Of a stretch of DNA of 64,000 nt, positions 12,999-24,945 are shown piece by piece; position 1 is the first letter of the stretch, and each line of letters starts with the position of its first letter. The stretch is taken from positions 3,968,001 to 4,032,000 of the forward strand of contig NC_092408.1 in assembly GCF_009017415.1 (NCBI RefSeq). The letters run 5' to 3'. A program made the position numbers and the translations under genes. Source of the stretch: Aspergillus flavus. Lineage: Eukaryota; Ascomycota; Eurotiomycetes; Eurotiales; Aspergillaceae. Below the pieces are notes generated by a model. It did no database searches, was not told the DNA's origin, and was given only the letters and a program-made list of their open reading frames with translations.

Positions 12999-13011
12999 CG
13001 GTGCTAAATAT

Positions 13012-13023
13012 CTTATCGATAAG
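13012..13023. promoter_or_regulatory. 12-bp palindrome of two opposed GATA cores
   Basis: CTTATCGATAAG is a perfect palindrome in which TTATC and GATAA overlap. The identical 12-mer occurs again at 45004-45015 upstream of tpiA. GATA-family factors bind such cores in fungi; actual use here is inferred. Confidence 0.35.
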
Positions 13024-13450
13024 CAGGCGCGCCCAAGTGGGGTGGCTTACAAGGTTCCTACTTTAGTTCGGTATATTTCAAAATCTTACCACGAGGCGAG
13101 GCCCTCCTGTCGGTAACTTTTGATCCTCCAATTGAATTTCATGGTTTTATCTTATGTTGGTTATTTTAGATAGTACTTCAATGGGATTTACAGTACTAAC
13201 TAGAGAGGGCTAGTGAGAAATGTGATTGGTCTCAATTCAACTGTCATTGTGCATGCGCTAGTATATGTGACTTTCATCTCTCACATGATATCAACACAAA
13301 TCAAACTCAAAACCCACAATGGTATCATGTTACATGCGTATCCGCTAAGGATAGGGGCTTCTTATCAATATTTAGATGTAAAGTAGAAATGAAGAACGTA
13401 ATAATAGAAGTCTTGTGTGTATGCCACGCGGTGAGTGAAAGCTCTTACCT

Positions 13451-15769
13451 TTATAGATAGTCTAGATAATCATCTTCAAAGTCGTCTTCAGGGTAATGGC
13501 CAGGAATAGTCCGTGGCCCGCCTTTCGGCTTGAGCACGTCAGTGATGCTGATGAGTTTAGAGTAAAACTCGGTGACTTTGGGATGCACCATGACCTTTCG
13601 CGCATCGAACCGTGTGACTTGAAGACCTTCCTTGGACGTTGCACGACTTAGAGCAACGTAAGCCTGACCTTTTTCGAAAACTCGTCCAAGATCGACTTTA
13701 ACCCGCGGCAAGGTCTGGCCCTGAGCCTTGTGGATAGACAGAGCCCAGGCAAGAATCAATGGGACCTGTACTCGTTGAGCCTGGACCTCTCCATTGGGAA
13801 GCTCGATCTTCCATGTTTCTGGTTGGCAAAGCAGGTGTCTTTCGGTTCCATCCGGCTGTACAAAACAGACGAGAGGCCATTTCTTGCTCACCACGACACC
13901 CCCTTCTTTGTGAGCAAGAGATTTAAGCTTCTTGCGGGCGCGATCCATCATCTCTTCATCGGTTTGGGCTCCCTGGTCACCAGCGAAGTCGCTTTCATTC
14001 TCGCGGTAGAAATCGAATGTTGCCTCATCCATAAATGCGACCACTCGTCCGATTGACCCGTTGACGAGTGTGTCTTCCATATTTTTGATGAGCATGACTT
14101 GCGCTCCTTTTTTGAGGTGGATCACCTGTGGAGCCATGCAGTTGGCCAGTAATTTCTCACGATGCTGTACGTCTTGAATTGTGCCCGAATCTGCCGCATT
14201 GAAAGTCATCACTTCGCCGGACAGTCTTTGCATTCTTGCACCGTTTGCATGCTCTACCTCTTGGCGTGTTGGAAACCTAAGTGATTCCATGTTAGTGCCT
14301 GTATAGTCTTTTAATGGCGTGGCCTTACAGCTCCGTAGCTTCAAGAGAATCATGAAAGTCAAGTGGCCGTTGTAGTTGTTGAAAGGTATCGATTGTCCGC
14401 TGACTGAGCTTTCCAAGTCTCATTTCATTGAGCATGTTGGCAAAATCCGGGTCTGCTTGACGGAAAACGGTGGTCAAGAGGATTGTGTGCTGTATAGAGG
14501 TGTTCCAGGTAGCAGCAGAGAACGCAAACTTCGCCTCTCGAGTACTGCCATCAGGGACCGGAGGCAATTGGAAGAAGTCTCCAGTGACGACAAGCTGAAT
14601 ACCGCCGAAAGGACGGCCGTTGTTTCTAATCCGTCGAGCAAGTTCCTCGAGCTTGTCAAAGAGGTCTCCATCAACCATGGATACTTCATCAATAATCAGA
14701 ACTTTTGTACGTAGCCAACGGTTCCGGCCCTTGGGATTTCTCTTGACCTGTGATGCGTCAATATAAGTACCTTCCTATAAGGGTTGATGCAGATTGTGAC
14801 CTTCTTAACAAGCTCAGGAACAGGCTCTTTGCCTAACCCTATACCTGCGAAGCTATGGAGGGTGACACCCTCGATGTTACAAGCAGCAAGACCCGTCGAA
14901 GCAGTCACTGCCACTCTGTCAGGTTCTCTCCTGTATTTGTCGCGAAGTTTCTTTATGATTTCTCTCATAAGAACTGATTTTCCAGTTCCGGCGGAACCGG
15001 TGAAGAATATACTCTTCCCTTGTTCAACAACGGCATTAAGTACGTGCTTTTGTTCATCACTGAGAAATAAAGGCGCTATCTTAGCACGTGGGCGATGTTG
15101 CACAGATTCGGACTTCTGACTCTTATACTGTCGGCGTAGTTCCTTTTGTTCCTCCTTGATTGCGCTCGCCGATTTGTTCCATATGGCAGTAGATTTAGAG
15201 CGCACAGGCGTTTCTGGCTTCTTGTACTGTACTGCTGGCGTCGGCTCCTCTTTCTTAAGCCACGGCAGAGTTCGTGAACTGGTAGGTTTCTGAAAGTGAG
15301 AGGGTGGTGATGAGGACCAAGGAACTGGTATACTGCTGGATGGCACCGGATCATCGTCAGGAATTGGAGGCAACTCAGGGTATTTTATCTCCAAGTCGTC
15401 ATTCTTCATCGCAGGCGTTGATACTTGAGCCGGCTTGTTCGTATGCGTCGCCAAGGTAGTTGGGTTTGTACCGTGAAATGGTATCTGTTGCTCATTATTC
15501 GGCCTCACAATTTTTGGCGGTGGTATAACTGGTTCTGACTCTTCGCTATCCAAATCGAGATCATCATCGAAATCATTCTCATCGAAGTATACGGCGCTGT
15601 GCAAAGACCCTAAGGCAGATCCGCTGGCATTGGCCATTTCGATTTTCCGTTTGACTCCTACTGACTGCGGCGGCAATTTCGGTGGTTGCATCCCATTGCT
15701 GCGAAGAAGGCTGGACTGAAGGGGTTTAGCTGATCCTCCTGAATGGTCTTGTACAGCTTTCTTGAACAT
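13451..15769 (-). CDS. pif1: Pif1-family 5'-3' DNA helicase
   Basis: Exons 15769-14801, 14747-14329 and 14276-13451 give 737 aa. The frame is open further upstream but has no Met there; ATG 15769 ([10 protein letters not shown]) fits fungal Pif1. Helicase motifs in order: [15 protein letters not shown], Ia [37 protein letters not shown], and C-terminal [13 protein letters not shown] and [10 protein letters not shown] (V/VI). The first ~230 residues are disordered and Ser/Pro/acid rich. The first intron (14748-14800, 53 nt) uses the weak donor GTCACA. It is needed because otherwise ELVKK would not join [15 protein letters not shown]. Pif1 acts in mitochondria and nucleus on G4 DNA, telomeres and mtDNA. 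It shares a promoter region with rad4. Confidence 0.9.
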
Positions 15770-16307
15770 TACGGTCTCTTCCGGCGCTTGTCGGGCAGTC
15801 GAGTATCTGCATGCAACCTGCAATGTTAATTTTGGACAATGTGAATAAAACTTGATGAAATAAAATCAGATTCCCTCTTTTAAACATACACAAAAAAAAC
15901 GCAAACTGGAGAAATATGATTTAGTGGTGCATCACTTTATAAACCCAATATCATTGATTGGGGACTTTCGCGACCCGCGTTCTAGAATGAGACGCGCTCC
16001 ATATCACACGTGATTCCGATAAGGGCTATCTCACAGGGCAAAGTTCATTTCTTCACTGTAACTTTCAAGATGCCAGAAATATAAATGAAAGAAACAAAAA
16101 AACAGTTGCTATAGCTTGAATTGCTGATAAGAAGATCTTCTAGCTCAGAGAGGACAGCTTAACGCTTCTTACGTTTGTGTCTTTGCTCCTTTCTCTAAAG
16201 TACTACGATCACGTGATAGCGCATCACGGAAACGCGCCAATGCGGCATCGGAAGTATCAAATCAATCCATGAGCAAGCCTGTTTTCATGCGCTGCCAATC
16301 ATGAAGC
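15770..16307. promoter_or_regulatory. Divergent pif1/rad4 promoter with ACGCG and CACGTG motifs
   Basis: A 538-bp head-to-head gap between two DNA-replication genes. It holds ACGCG cores at 15976-15980 (minus strand), 15992-15996 and 16232-16236, a CACGTG at 16007-16012 and a 10-bp palindrome ATCACGTGAT at 16208-16217. ACGCG is the core of the MBF (MCB) cell-cycle element in yeasts. Co-regulation of the two genes at G1/S is inference. Confidence 0.4.
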
Positions 16308-19088
16308 ATGGCAGAGAAGGGTGCCTCAAGTAAGTAATTATACCACTTAGTATTATGATTATATGACATTATACTAATAAGACGGCAGACAAGGAGCATC
16401 CTCTTGCGGGGGTGGTCCTGTGCTTCACGTCCATTCTACCAGAACAACGGGTCAGTGAAATGTTGTTCTCTCGAGAATCTTTGATGCTCTTACTTTTTCT
16501 CCCATACCCTTATAAGTAAATGGTTGCGACAGCTGACCAACGTCCTCGAAATTAGACGGAGCTGGCTACAATCGCGCGCCAGATGGGAGCGACTCTCAAA
16601 CTTGACCTAACCTCCGATGTTACCCATTTGATTGTCGGCGAGATCAATACCGCGAAATACAAATTCGTCGCACGAGAACGAGCGGATGTGACTGTCCTCA
16701 AGCCCGAGTGGGTAGAAGCGGTCCGCCAATCATGGATGCAGGGAGAGGATACAGACGTTCGAGGTCTGGAAGAACAATACAAATTCCCGACATTTGCCGG
16801 ATTGTGTATATGTATAACAGGGTTCGAGGACAGTAAGTAGGAATGGGCATTTTACGCCGCACCGACATATACTGAGGCTTTTTTTTTTTTACCTCAGTGG
16901 CATTTCGAAACTATATCCAAGACACAGCCATTGTACATGGAGCCGAGTTCAGAAAAGATCTTACGAAACAAGTCACCCATCTTGTCGCACGAGATACGGA
17001 GAGCCAGAAGTACAAGTTTGCGACGCAATGGAACATCAAGGTCGTTACTGTGAAATGGTTCACCGACAGTATAGAGCGTGGAATGGTCCTGGAGGAAACA
17101 TTATATCACCCGCTTGTGCCGGAAGAGCAGCAGGGTGCGGGGGCCTGGAATCGCGCACAGCCCACTCCGCGGGAGAAAGACCCGGGTAATGAGAGTTCGT
17201 CGAATCCTCGCCCTAGAAAGTTGCGCCGCATCGCAAGTGCCAAATTGGTAGACCAGAACGAAGGGATCTGGGGTGATATCGTAGGCACAGGCTCCAGAGG
17301 AAGTCAACAGAAAGACGATAGTCAGTTGCTCGCTAAGCGCGCATCTATGGTTCAAGAGGCCAAGTCGTTCGCTAGTGAAACTACCTTTGCAGAAGCCTTT
17401 GAGCAGGGCAATGAAAAGATCCAAAAGCCTCGTCAGAAATCCTCAGAAACGACCAGCCACCGTGATGGCTTTTTGGACGGTTGTTATTTCTTCATTCATG
17501 GATTCTCTTCAAAGCAGGTTTGTTTGTGTGCGCAAATAATTTTTTTGTTATTGCATCTGATCAAGTTACAGACGAATGTCCTCCGCCAACATCTCTCGTT
17601 CAATGGAGCCCAGTTGGTCGGCTCATTGAGCGAATTCTCTCGGCCGGACATTCCTAAGAGAGGCCATGGTCTTTACACAATTGTCCCCTACAAGATGCCT
17701 CGAGCCCAGGTTCCCTCCACAGATGATCTAGCATTCGAATGTGAAATTGTAACCGATATGTGGTTGGAAAGATGCCTTGATGCCAAGGCTCTAGTACCCC
17801 CAGAATCACACATTGCGAACACCCCAATCCCTCGAATCCCTATCCCTGGTAAGTCCCTATTCTCTGTTCCTGTATAGATGTGCAGACTAATCATGCTAGG
17901 GCTCGACGGTATGAAAATCTGCTCTACAGGTGTATCTCGTATAGATCTTCTACATCTATCGAAACTCGTAGGTCTTATTGGTAAGTTCAGAGTACCTTGC
18001 TCGGTATCTTTCGTGAACTAACCATTTCAGGGGCAACCTATAATGAGTACCTGACACCAACTGCATCTGTTTTGTTATGTAATGATCCTGGTTCTGCAAA
18101 TCAAGAAAAGCTAAGGCATACGTATGAATGGAACGTTCCCGCAGTCACCGTCGATTGGCTATGGACCACCATTCAAAAAGCACAGAAACAGCCATTCGAG
18201 CCTTTTCTAATTCGCAAACCAATCTCAGAAAGCAGTCGAGACCCGGAAAAGCGAGCTGGCTCTCGCCCGGAGCAAAAGGAACAGTCCCAGGAGCCTAACA
18301 AACGCAACAACGCAATCAAATCTCAATCCCACCCAAATCACCTTCAAACGAACAAACTCATTAGACAAACATCAAGGGAATCAGACAAAGCCCCCTCGCG
18401 CCATTCAACACCCCTACAGGAGAAGTCCGAAATCCTGCAAAAAGAACCCACCATAAGGGAATCCCCCACAAAAGAACCAAGCCAACAACATGCAGCATAC
18501 ATATCACCAAGGAAGCGTCCAGCCTCAGAACAAACAACAGATCCAACCTCCCTAACCGCAATCGAAACAACGCTGAGCGGATTCCTCCAGCAGGCACGAG
18601 CAGCAAACTCGCGCTCCACATCAGACACAGGAGAGAACGGCGACCGGCCGCGTTCAAGGCGCAGAAAGCCTCTTCTTGGAAGAGCGCCCTCTCATGCCTC
18701 CGTCCGCTCTACCGAACATAAAGGGTTCTCTCGCGCTAGCTCAATCGACACTCTGAATGAAGATGGCTGCGGAAGTGCAATAGACAGCGTCAATACAGAC
18801 GGGATACCGTCCCTTGTGAACAGCGGGAGATTCGATTTCCTCGAAGGAGACCGTATTAATGAAGAAGAGGAGTCTGAAACACCTCCAATGACACAATTAA
18901 ACTACGAAGACCCGGATGCTGTCGCAATGCGCGAGAAATTCCTCAACCAGGCAGGCAAACTCGTCGAAAAGAAGCCTGCGAATCAGGACCTCATTGTGGG
19001 TGAAGTTAAGGAACTCGAAAACGTGGGTTGGGGGTCTGGTCGGAGAACGAGAAATGCAGGCAAGGTTGCGGAGGATAATACTTTTTAG
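16308..19088 (+). CDS. rad4: Multi-BRCT replication initiation/checkpoint protein (Rad4/Cut5/Dpb11/TopBP1)
   Basis: Seven exons: 16308-16329, 16389-16450, 16556-16832, 16898-17517, 17572-17848, 17900-17980 and 18031-19088, giving 798 aa. An N-terminal tandem BRCT pair (residues ~10-200) shows GVVLCFTSI, ARQMGATLKLDLTSDVTHLI, LKPEWVEAVRQSW and then VTHLVARDTESQKYKFA with VKWFTDSIERG. A second pair (~295-490) shows GCYFFIHGFSSKQ, VTDMWLERCLDAK, GMKICSTGVSRID and VTVDWLWTTIQKA. The C-terminal ~300 residues are disordered, Ser/Arg rich, and end with a charged motif. A tandem N-terminal BRCT pair plus two more BRCTs is the Dpb11/Rad4 layout. That family bridges CDK-phosphorylated Sld2/Sld3 at origins and activates the Mec1/Rad3 checkpoint. 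The intron at 17518-17571 is 54 nt and in frame, so reading through it would add 18 residues. Confidence 0.88.
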
Positions 19089-19607
19089 ATCCTGTTGGAA
19101 ACCTTTGTCTGGCGTGTATGCTCATATTCTAATGATGGGTTTGTGCATGGCATAGATAGCATCGAAGTGGCGTCTTTGGTCATTGCTGGGAGTTATGGAT
19201 GAATCTACCTTGGAATTATTCATTGATACCATCTATTATCATTTATCTAGGATGTTTGGATAAGGAAAGATGACCAGTTCTCTGCAATAACAATTAACTG
19301 TGTAGATAGGTGACTACCTACGATTTTAGATAAAGCATCAGTGGGAGTGGGAATCCAATACGCTGAATTCTTCAAAGAACGCCAATGTAGGTGTAAACAG
19401 GAAGGCTATCAACGTGAATCACAGCCTCATGGAAAGGGGAAATAAAAGTAAGTGAGGTGGAAGGATGGAAACACATGAACAAAAATTGGTGTACACAATA
19501 GGGATATTTGGGAAGAGAAGCAGAATTAGCACCCTCGAGACAGCCGGCCGGATAGCTCATACAGAATCATTACTTTTTGTACATATAACGCAAGGGAGGT
19601 TTAGAGC
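19089..19607. other. Convergent 3' intergenic region (rad4 / fzo1)
   Basis: 519 bp of A/T-rich 3' sequence between converging stop codons. No feature recognised. Confidence 0.5.
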
Positions 19608-22578
19608 TCATGGCTCATGGGAACCCATTGCACCCGGCAGTGGGCCATCAAGGTCTATGTTCTCTACAGACCTTCTGTTCTCACCACTTTCGCGGAAGAG
19701 GTTGGAGAAGTACTTGCTTGCATTCTCACTTTCAACCTTGGTCTTGCTAACTTCTTGCTTGCGTCTTCCGAGGTCTTCGATGTCCTGGGCGAGACTGGCT
19801 TGGAGATTGTTGGCCGGGATACGGAGAACTCGCCGGACTTCAGTCGAGATCCGAGTAGCGTTCGAATGTACGTAGTCTTTCTCTTCAAGAGCAGCGGCGA
19901 TCTTGCGTGAGAGGCGAGGAGGGAGTGTGGTGGGAATTGTAGAAAGTACGTATGCAGCAGTTAAAGCAGCTGTTTAAGTTAGTTTTGCCCTCAAGGATTC
20001 GGTACGAAGGAAACACTTACCAGCCGCAACTATACCCGGAACCAGGAGGCGTCGCAAGTTGTTGGGACCAAGGAACTTAGCTGCACTAAACGCGCTGTCA
20101 ACCCAGCTGATACCGCCGAAGAGTCTGCCTCCGAGGACAGTGACAGCCGTCATGGCCATTCCTGTTCCGGCCACCTTCTCTTGACGCTCCCAAATGCCAG
20201 CAATGTCGAAGAAATCCAATAGTTCGACTTCGGTGTCAACTTGTTTGGCAAAAGTATGGCGTCGACTACGGCGGAACATCATATCGGCACGGAAATTCAA
20301 GGGTGCGAATTTGTCTCCAACGTGAAGAAGGCCAATCTTTTGAATGGCTTCTACACCGTCTACTGTCTTTAAGCGCGCATAGTCCTCGCAAGCCGAGGCT
20401 GCGGCGGATATTTGCTCCAGCATGGCTAACTTCAAATCTTCCGCATACTGGAATGCAGAGAAGATACCGGGATATTCAACGCCCAAATCAGCCTCCGATA
20501 CGCGAGCAATAGTATCCGACAAGGTCGACCGCGTATGGTTGTAGACATCTTCGCATGAATCGTCGATGTTTTTCTCAACCTGCACGTCGAGCTCTATCTT
20601 CTTCTTCTGGCCGCCTTCATAAGCTGGTTCGAGCTCTGCCAATTCTTCTGTGACACGCTTGAGTTCGGACTGGGCAATGTCGCGATTGACAGAGGCCAGT
20701 GAGTTCAAATCCCCAAGCAAATTGAGAAGATAAGTCCTGGCAGGGGCGAGCTTCGAGCGAGAACGCTTTTCGAGAACAAATCGTCGCAGAGAGCTTTCAA
20801 GGTTTTCGAAATCTTGGATCTTCTGCTTTTCCTTCCCTTTGTCTTTTCCTTTGCCTTTGGGTTTACTATCGTCGTCATCGTCATCCCCGTCAGAATCAAA
20901 GCCCCCGCCGCCACCGGAACCAGAGCTTTCCACAGACATGGGAGGCGCAACAGGAACAGCATTGCTTGATACGAAATGAACGAGTTCTGCAGATTCCTTG
21001 TACGTACGAGGGCTAAGCTTATTTATCTGGTCGAGAATCATTCGCTCACACCGTTGCTTGTCGCGAATCTGATCGAACCCGTTGACAACGATAAACATAT
21101 AGGCTTTTTCCTTTGCCGCGTTGTGAATGAAATCCTTGGCCGAGAGCGTGAAATGATTGGCAGCGGAAACGACAAACACAACAACATCGATCTCTTCCTG
21201 CCGAGCAAAAACAGCGGTTGTTTTCAAGGAATCGGAATTCAAACCGGGGGCATCAATCAGAGCAATATCGACGACCCCATTATTCAGTAGAGACTCGTCA
21301 ATGGTTCGTACGTCCTTAACGTAGACTTTGCATTGCATGTATTTGGAGTTGTCGATCACAATATTCTCGAGTTCAGTCAAGGGATACACGTCGTATGTGC
21401 TCTCATCGTTGCGATTATAATCCACATCCTTGTGGACTGCATGCACCTCCTCGACTCCGCTGTTCTCCCGCGCATCGAGAACCTCACAGAAAATGCTGGT
21501 GCAAGGTTGCTGGTCTTCGGGCAGCACCTTGCGACGCAGCAGAGCATTACAGAAAGTCGACTTTCCTGCATTAAGGTCACCCGTGATCAGAACCTTGCTT
21601 GAGGTATCTTCGATCCTGTCGCGCAATGAGAGAAGGTGTTTGACACTCTGGCTGATCTTTCCGTCCAAAAGAGACGCAATAGAGGCCTTTTCCAACGAAT
21701 GTACCAATTCCACCTGAGACAGAGCACCCAGCTTCAAGTCTAGTTTCAAAATAGAAAATTCTTGCGCTATCTGCGGGGTCATCAATCTCGGCTCTGGCGC
21801 TGGCCGACGCTCCGCAGCTGCACTTGACTCCGCAGCAGCCAGGTCGCCGCTATTTGATACTGTAGCTGCTCGTCTAATAGGTCCAGGTTTTAAATCACCC
21901 TGTTGAATATCCCCATCGTCGAAGAATGACTGTGCTTGGCGCAAGGCGGGTCTGTCTGAGGGATAATCCGGAGCATCTCGTACCGACGGGTAGTGGGCAG
22001 GCCACTGACGGTTCATGTCCTGGAGGTCCTTCAAGGTCTCGAGAGTCCGTGTAATAGCGCGTCCGAGTTTCGTCCTGTTGGAGTTGCTATAAAGAGGGTT
22101 AGAACTTTCATTTGGCTGTTTTGTGATCGTAAACGTACTAGAGTAGCTGGTGAACATGGCTCGCCACAACCTGCCGTTCATGTTCCGCTGGGGCGCATCC
22201 ACGTTAGTAAACTATACGGCCCAAAAGAGATACTGGTGATGCTCGGAGTAACCAACCTGCTGGATTCCACTGTCCCGGGAGTGTTGGAGTATGCATCGGG
22301 GTCGGTCTATCCACCATCATATCTGTTCTCCAGTCGCCACCCGCATCACCATCTCTCACACTGCCACTCGCGATACTGTCACCATAACCCGAGTCTCTGT
22401 TCAATGATGCCATCAAAGCCGTAGCGCTCTCCGAGGTCGAACCATTTCCAACGGTCATGTACGCGGGCGGGGCGTTCGGGAAGAAAGGGTACTCGGACGC
22501 TTCCTGCTGCGGAGGATGTCTTGATGAACCCTCACCGGCAGAAGAACCGCCGTTGCCGGGAAAATACTCCTGACTCAT
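19608..22578 (-). CDS. fzo1: Mitofusin, mitochondrial outer-membrane fusion GTPase (Fzo1)
   Basis: Exons 22578-22257, 22187-22139, 22086-20021 and 19969-19608 give 932 aa. The small second exon joins to give HVHQLLYNSNRTKLGRAI, a typical mitofusin N-terminal helix. A contiguous reading through the 52-nt intron 22087-22138 is also open but breaks this motif. GTPase motifs are G1 ITGDLNAGKSTF (~293), G3 LIDAPGLNSDSL and G4 VVNGFDQI. A linker holds an acidic run followed by lysines (SDGDDDDDDSKPKGKGKDKG). Two hydrophobic segments near residues 760-830 (GTGMAMTAVTVLGG and LVPGIVAAAALTAAYVL) are the expected membrane hairpin. A C-terminal heptad-repeat coiled coil (LQASLAQDIEDLGRRKQEVS) follows. 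The first ~110 residues are disordered. Confidence 0.92.
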
Positions 22579-22945
22579 GGCGAAAAGGATGTGCGGTGCA
22601 TAGATGTCGAAAGGTCAGGCAAGATGCGATGAAACGGAACTTGTTTTTTCGTCAGTCGGAAGACCCGCTTACATGAGCATAAAAACGGCGTCACGGGTGG
22701 AAATTCTATGTCCCAAAAGGGGTTGGTCGCCGCCATGTGACTGTCGCCCCCGTAATTTTAACAGTTTGGATCCGCCCGCTGAACGTTCGGCGTATTAGTG
22801 CTTAGGTTTGATGTCACCGCGCGGCTTCGGATCGAATCAGATATTCCCCTCTCCAATCTTGCCCCCTTCATTTGTACCTTTCACGCAGCCTCTTTGGTTT
22901 TATTTCTCATTGTTTGTTACTGGGCATCTTTCTTGACTGGCCAAG
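22579..22945. promoter_or_regulatory. Divergent fzo1/vps2 promoter region
   Basis: 367 bp between head-to-head genes, with a T/C-rich stretch (about 22860-22935) just before the vps2 ATG. No specific site recognised. Confidence 0.4.
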
Positions 22946-23864
22946 ATGAATGTATGTTGTCCGACGTTTTTCGGCGTACTCGCTTCCCCGCTTACGCTGT
23001 TCATTGTCTAGGTTATCGAGTGGGCATTTGGAAAGCGCATGACACCAGCAGAGCGCCTGCGCAAACATCAAAGGGCTCTGGACCGAACACAGCGCGAATT
23101 AGACCGGGAGCGAACCAAGCTGGAAAATCAAGAGAAGAAGCTGGTGCAAGACATCAAGAAGAGTGCCAAGAATGGCCAGATTGGAGCCTGCAAGATCCAG
23201 GCCAAGGACCTAGTCAGGACGAGACGGTATACATGCCATGCAACATCGCTCTATATGTCAGGTTATGAGCTAATGGATATTGCCGGATCTAGGTACATCC
23301 AGAAATTCTATCAAATGCGAACACAACTCCAAGCGATTTCTCTTCGTATTCAGGTAGGATGGTCCCGAAGTGCACGAATGGCGGTTCCCGTACTCACTTG
23401 ATGTTATGCAGACCGTTCGCAGCAACGAGCAGATGATGCAGTCAATGAAAGGCGCCACAATGTTACTGGGTAGTATGAACCGACAAATGAACCTCCCTGC
23501 GCTGCAACGAATTGCTATGGAATTTGAACGAGAAAATGATATAATGGATCAGCGACAAGAAATGATGGACGACGCTATTGACGAAGCAACTGGAATGGAG
23601 GGCGAGGATGAAGATAGTGAAGATATTGTCAAGGAAGTCTTAGATGAAATAGGTGTAGATCTCAGTCAGGCGGTTCGTGCTCTTTTCTTCATCTACGTCA
23701 GTGCTGTGTGTATACTGACTTTTACTCTTGAACAGCTGGGCGAGACGCCAACCGACATACAGAAGACTGCAGTCGGCGAGACTCGAGTCGCCCAACCAGT
23801 TGGCGCTGGGGGGAGCTCAGCTGATGACGATCTACAAGCCAGGCTGGACAGCCTTCGACGGTGA
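22946..23864 (+). CDS. vps2: Vps2/Did4 (CHMP2), ESCRT-III subunit
   Basis: Five exons: 22946-22951 (only ATG AAT), 23012-23226, 23293-23353, 23412-23672 and 23736-23864, giving 223 aa. The spliced N-terminus MN|VIEWAFGKRMTPAERLRK is diagnostic of CHMP2/Vps2. It continues with the basic helix (EKKLVQDIKKSAKNGQIGAC), then LQAISLRIQTVRS and MKGATMLLGSMNRQMNLP. The acidic half is MDQRQEMMDDAIDEATG. It ends with a MIM1-like C-terminal helix (LQARLDSLRR) that binds the Vps4 ATPase. ESCRT-III polymers of this subunit remodel endosomal membranes in multivesicular body formation. The 6-nt first coding exon is easy for gene finders to miss. Confidence 0.93.
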
Positions 23865-24042
23865 TCACGAGCTCTATTTGTTTCTTTACTTTATCTTCTT
23901 TGTTCTTCAAGCCTCACTTTCATCCATGACGGGTTTACTCTTTGCATCGATTACGACGCCACTTCTTTCATGTCAGGTTAATGTGATACAGTCAGCAATC
24001 CCGGCAGGTCGCCACATCATTCTACCAGGAAGACGAAGCTGA

Positions 24043-24460
24043 GTTTTGCTATGAGTATTTCGATGCTACAGGGTGCCAAGGAGTTTTGTGCATTGTCGTA
24101 GCGTAAATTTCAGCCTATTTCACGCCTACTCATATCAGCCATAATCTGTACCTATACTCCGTACTCCTGATATTGATCTATAATGGTCCCAGATAACAAT
24201 ACGGAAGAATTATGTTCCTGTAAATTACATTTCCAAGATACAGATATGTAACTGAACCAGTGATCCATGGTACGAGCCGGATGGCTAGAAGATTCCAAGG
24301 AAATAAGCTAAACTGATGTCTGTCAGACCTGGCAAGCTATCAACACAACTTATATACCTCAGACATAGTAATATTTATGCCGGGTCAAAAGAGGCCAGGC
24401 AGTTGTCAGCAGTACCGAGGATGGTTGACTTTGGTCATAGTTACATTCCGCATATGAACC
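24043..24460 (+). repeat. Duplicated non-coding block, copy A
   Basis: About 420 bp that align along their whole length with 27457-27890. Shared anchors include GCTATGAGTA, CAGCCATAATCTGT (copy B CAGCTATAATCTGT), ACTCCGTACTC, AATAAGCTAAAC and CCTGGCAAGCTATCAACACA. Most differences are transitions, and copy A usually keeps C where copy B has T. It begins just after the vps2 3' end and is the 5' part of duplicated module 1. No protein or terminal repeat is recognised in it. Confidence 0.75.
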
Positions 24461-24573
24461 TTATGTTTTACGGGGCACGTGGGGCCGAAGGTGTTTACCA
24501 TTGCATGATAGGACGCAGTGGTGCCATCAGTTAGTTCCCTTGTCGAAGTATACAGGGTTTGAGGAAGTTTGTT

Positions 24574-24945
24574 TTACAATAATACTTCACAGTAGTTACT
24601 GAGTCTGTTGCATTTCAACGGGCCATGAAGAAAATCTCTGAGATTCCGTATCCAATCTTTAGGGTTCCATATCAAGAAGCAGATGGCATCGGTCCGGTAG
24701 CATAGAAGCTCGGGAGTCATACTTATGCCATGAGAAACTGACAATTTTATTTTCAAGAGCTCTGAAAGAAATCTAACCATGCTGCTGGGCACATCGCATC
24801 TCTGACTATTCTCTAGAAGCGCATCTATACTCATGTCCAACCCAGCGACATCCATGTCCTCGAATAGCAGCACGCACTGGGAGGGCACCTCAGAGAATAT
24901 ATGAATGCGCTGAGACGCATTCACATTGTCATCTAACAGACCCAA
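24574..24945 (-). pseudogene. Possible relic of a Bcs1-type AAA ATPase
   Basis: A 123-codon minus-strand frame contains IFSEVPSQCVLLFEDMDVAGLD. This resembles the Walker-B block (VP.rcVlLlEDiDaAg) of fungal mitochondrial Bcs1-like AAA proteins. I see no Walker-A GPPGTGKT upstream and no C-terminal AAA subdomain, so at most this is a fragment. It lies in module 1 where module 2 has no counterpart, so it was either inserted there or lost from module 2. The rest of the frame is unremarkable and the family call rests on one motif. Confidence 0.35.

Larger units (their letters stand above)
12830..13450. other. Intergenic upstream of edc3
   Basis: 621 bp between the edc3 start and the pif1 stop, both on the minus strand, so this is the edc3 promoter plus the pif1 3' region. 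It holds the two palindromic candidate sites listed below. Confidence 0.5.

Noticed and set aside
20021..22187. Unspliced mitofusin reading through 22087-22138
   Set aside because: The frame is open, but removing the canonical 52-nt intron, with exon 1 ending at 22257, gives the conserved HVHQLLYNSNRTKL helix and a model that sums to whole codons.
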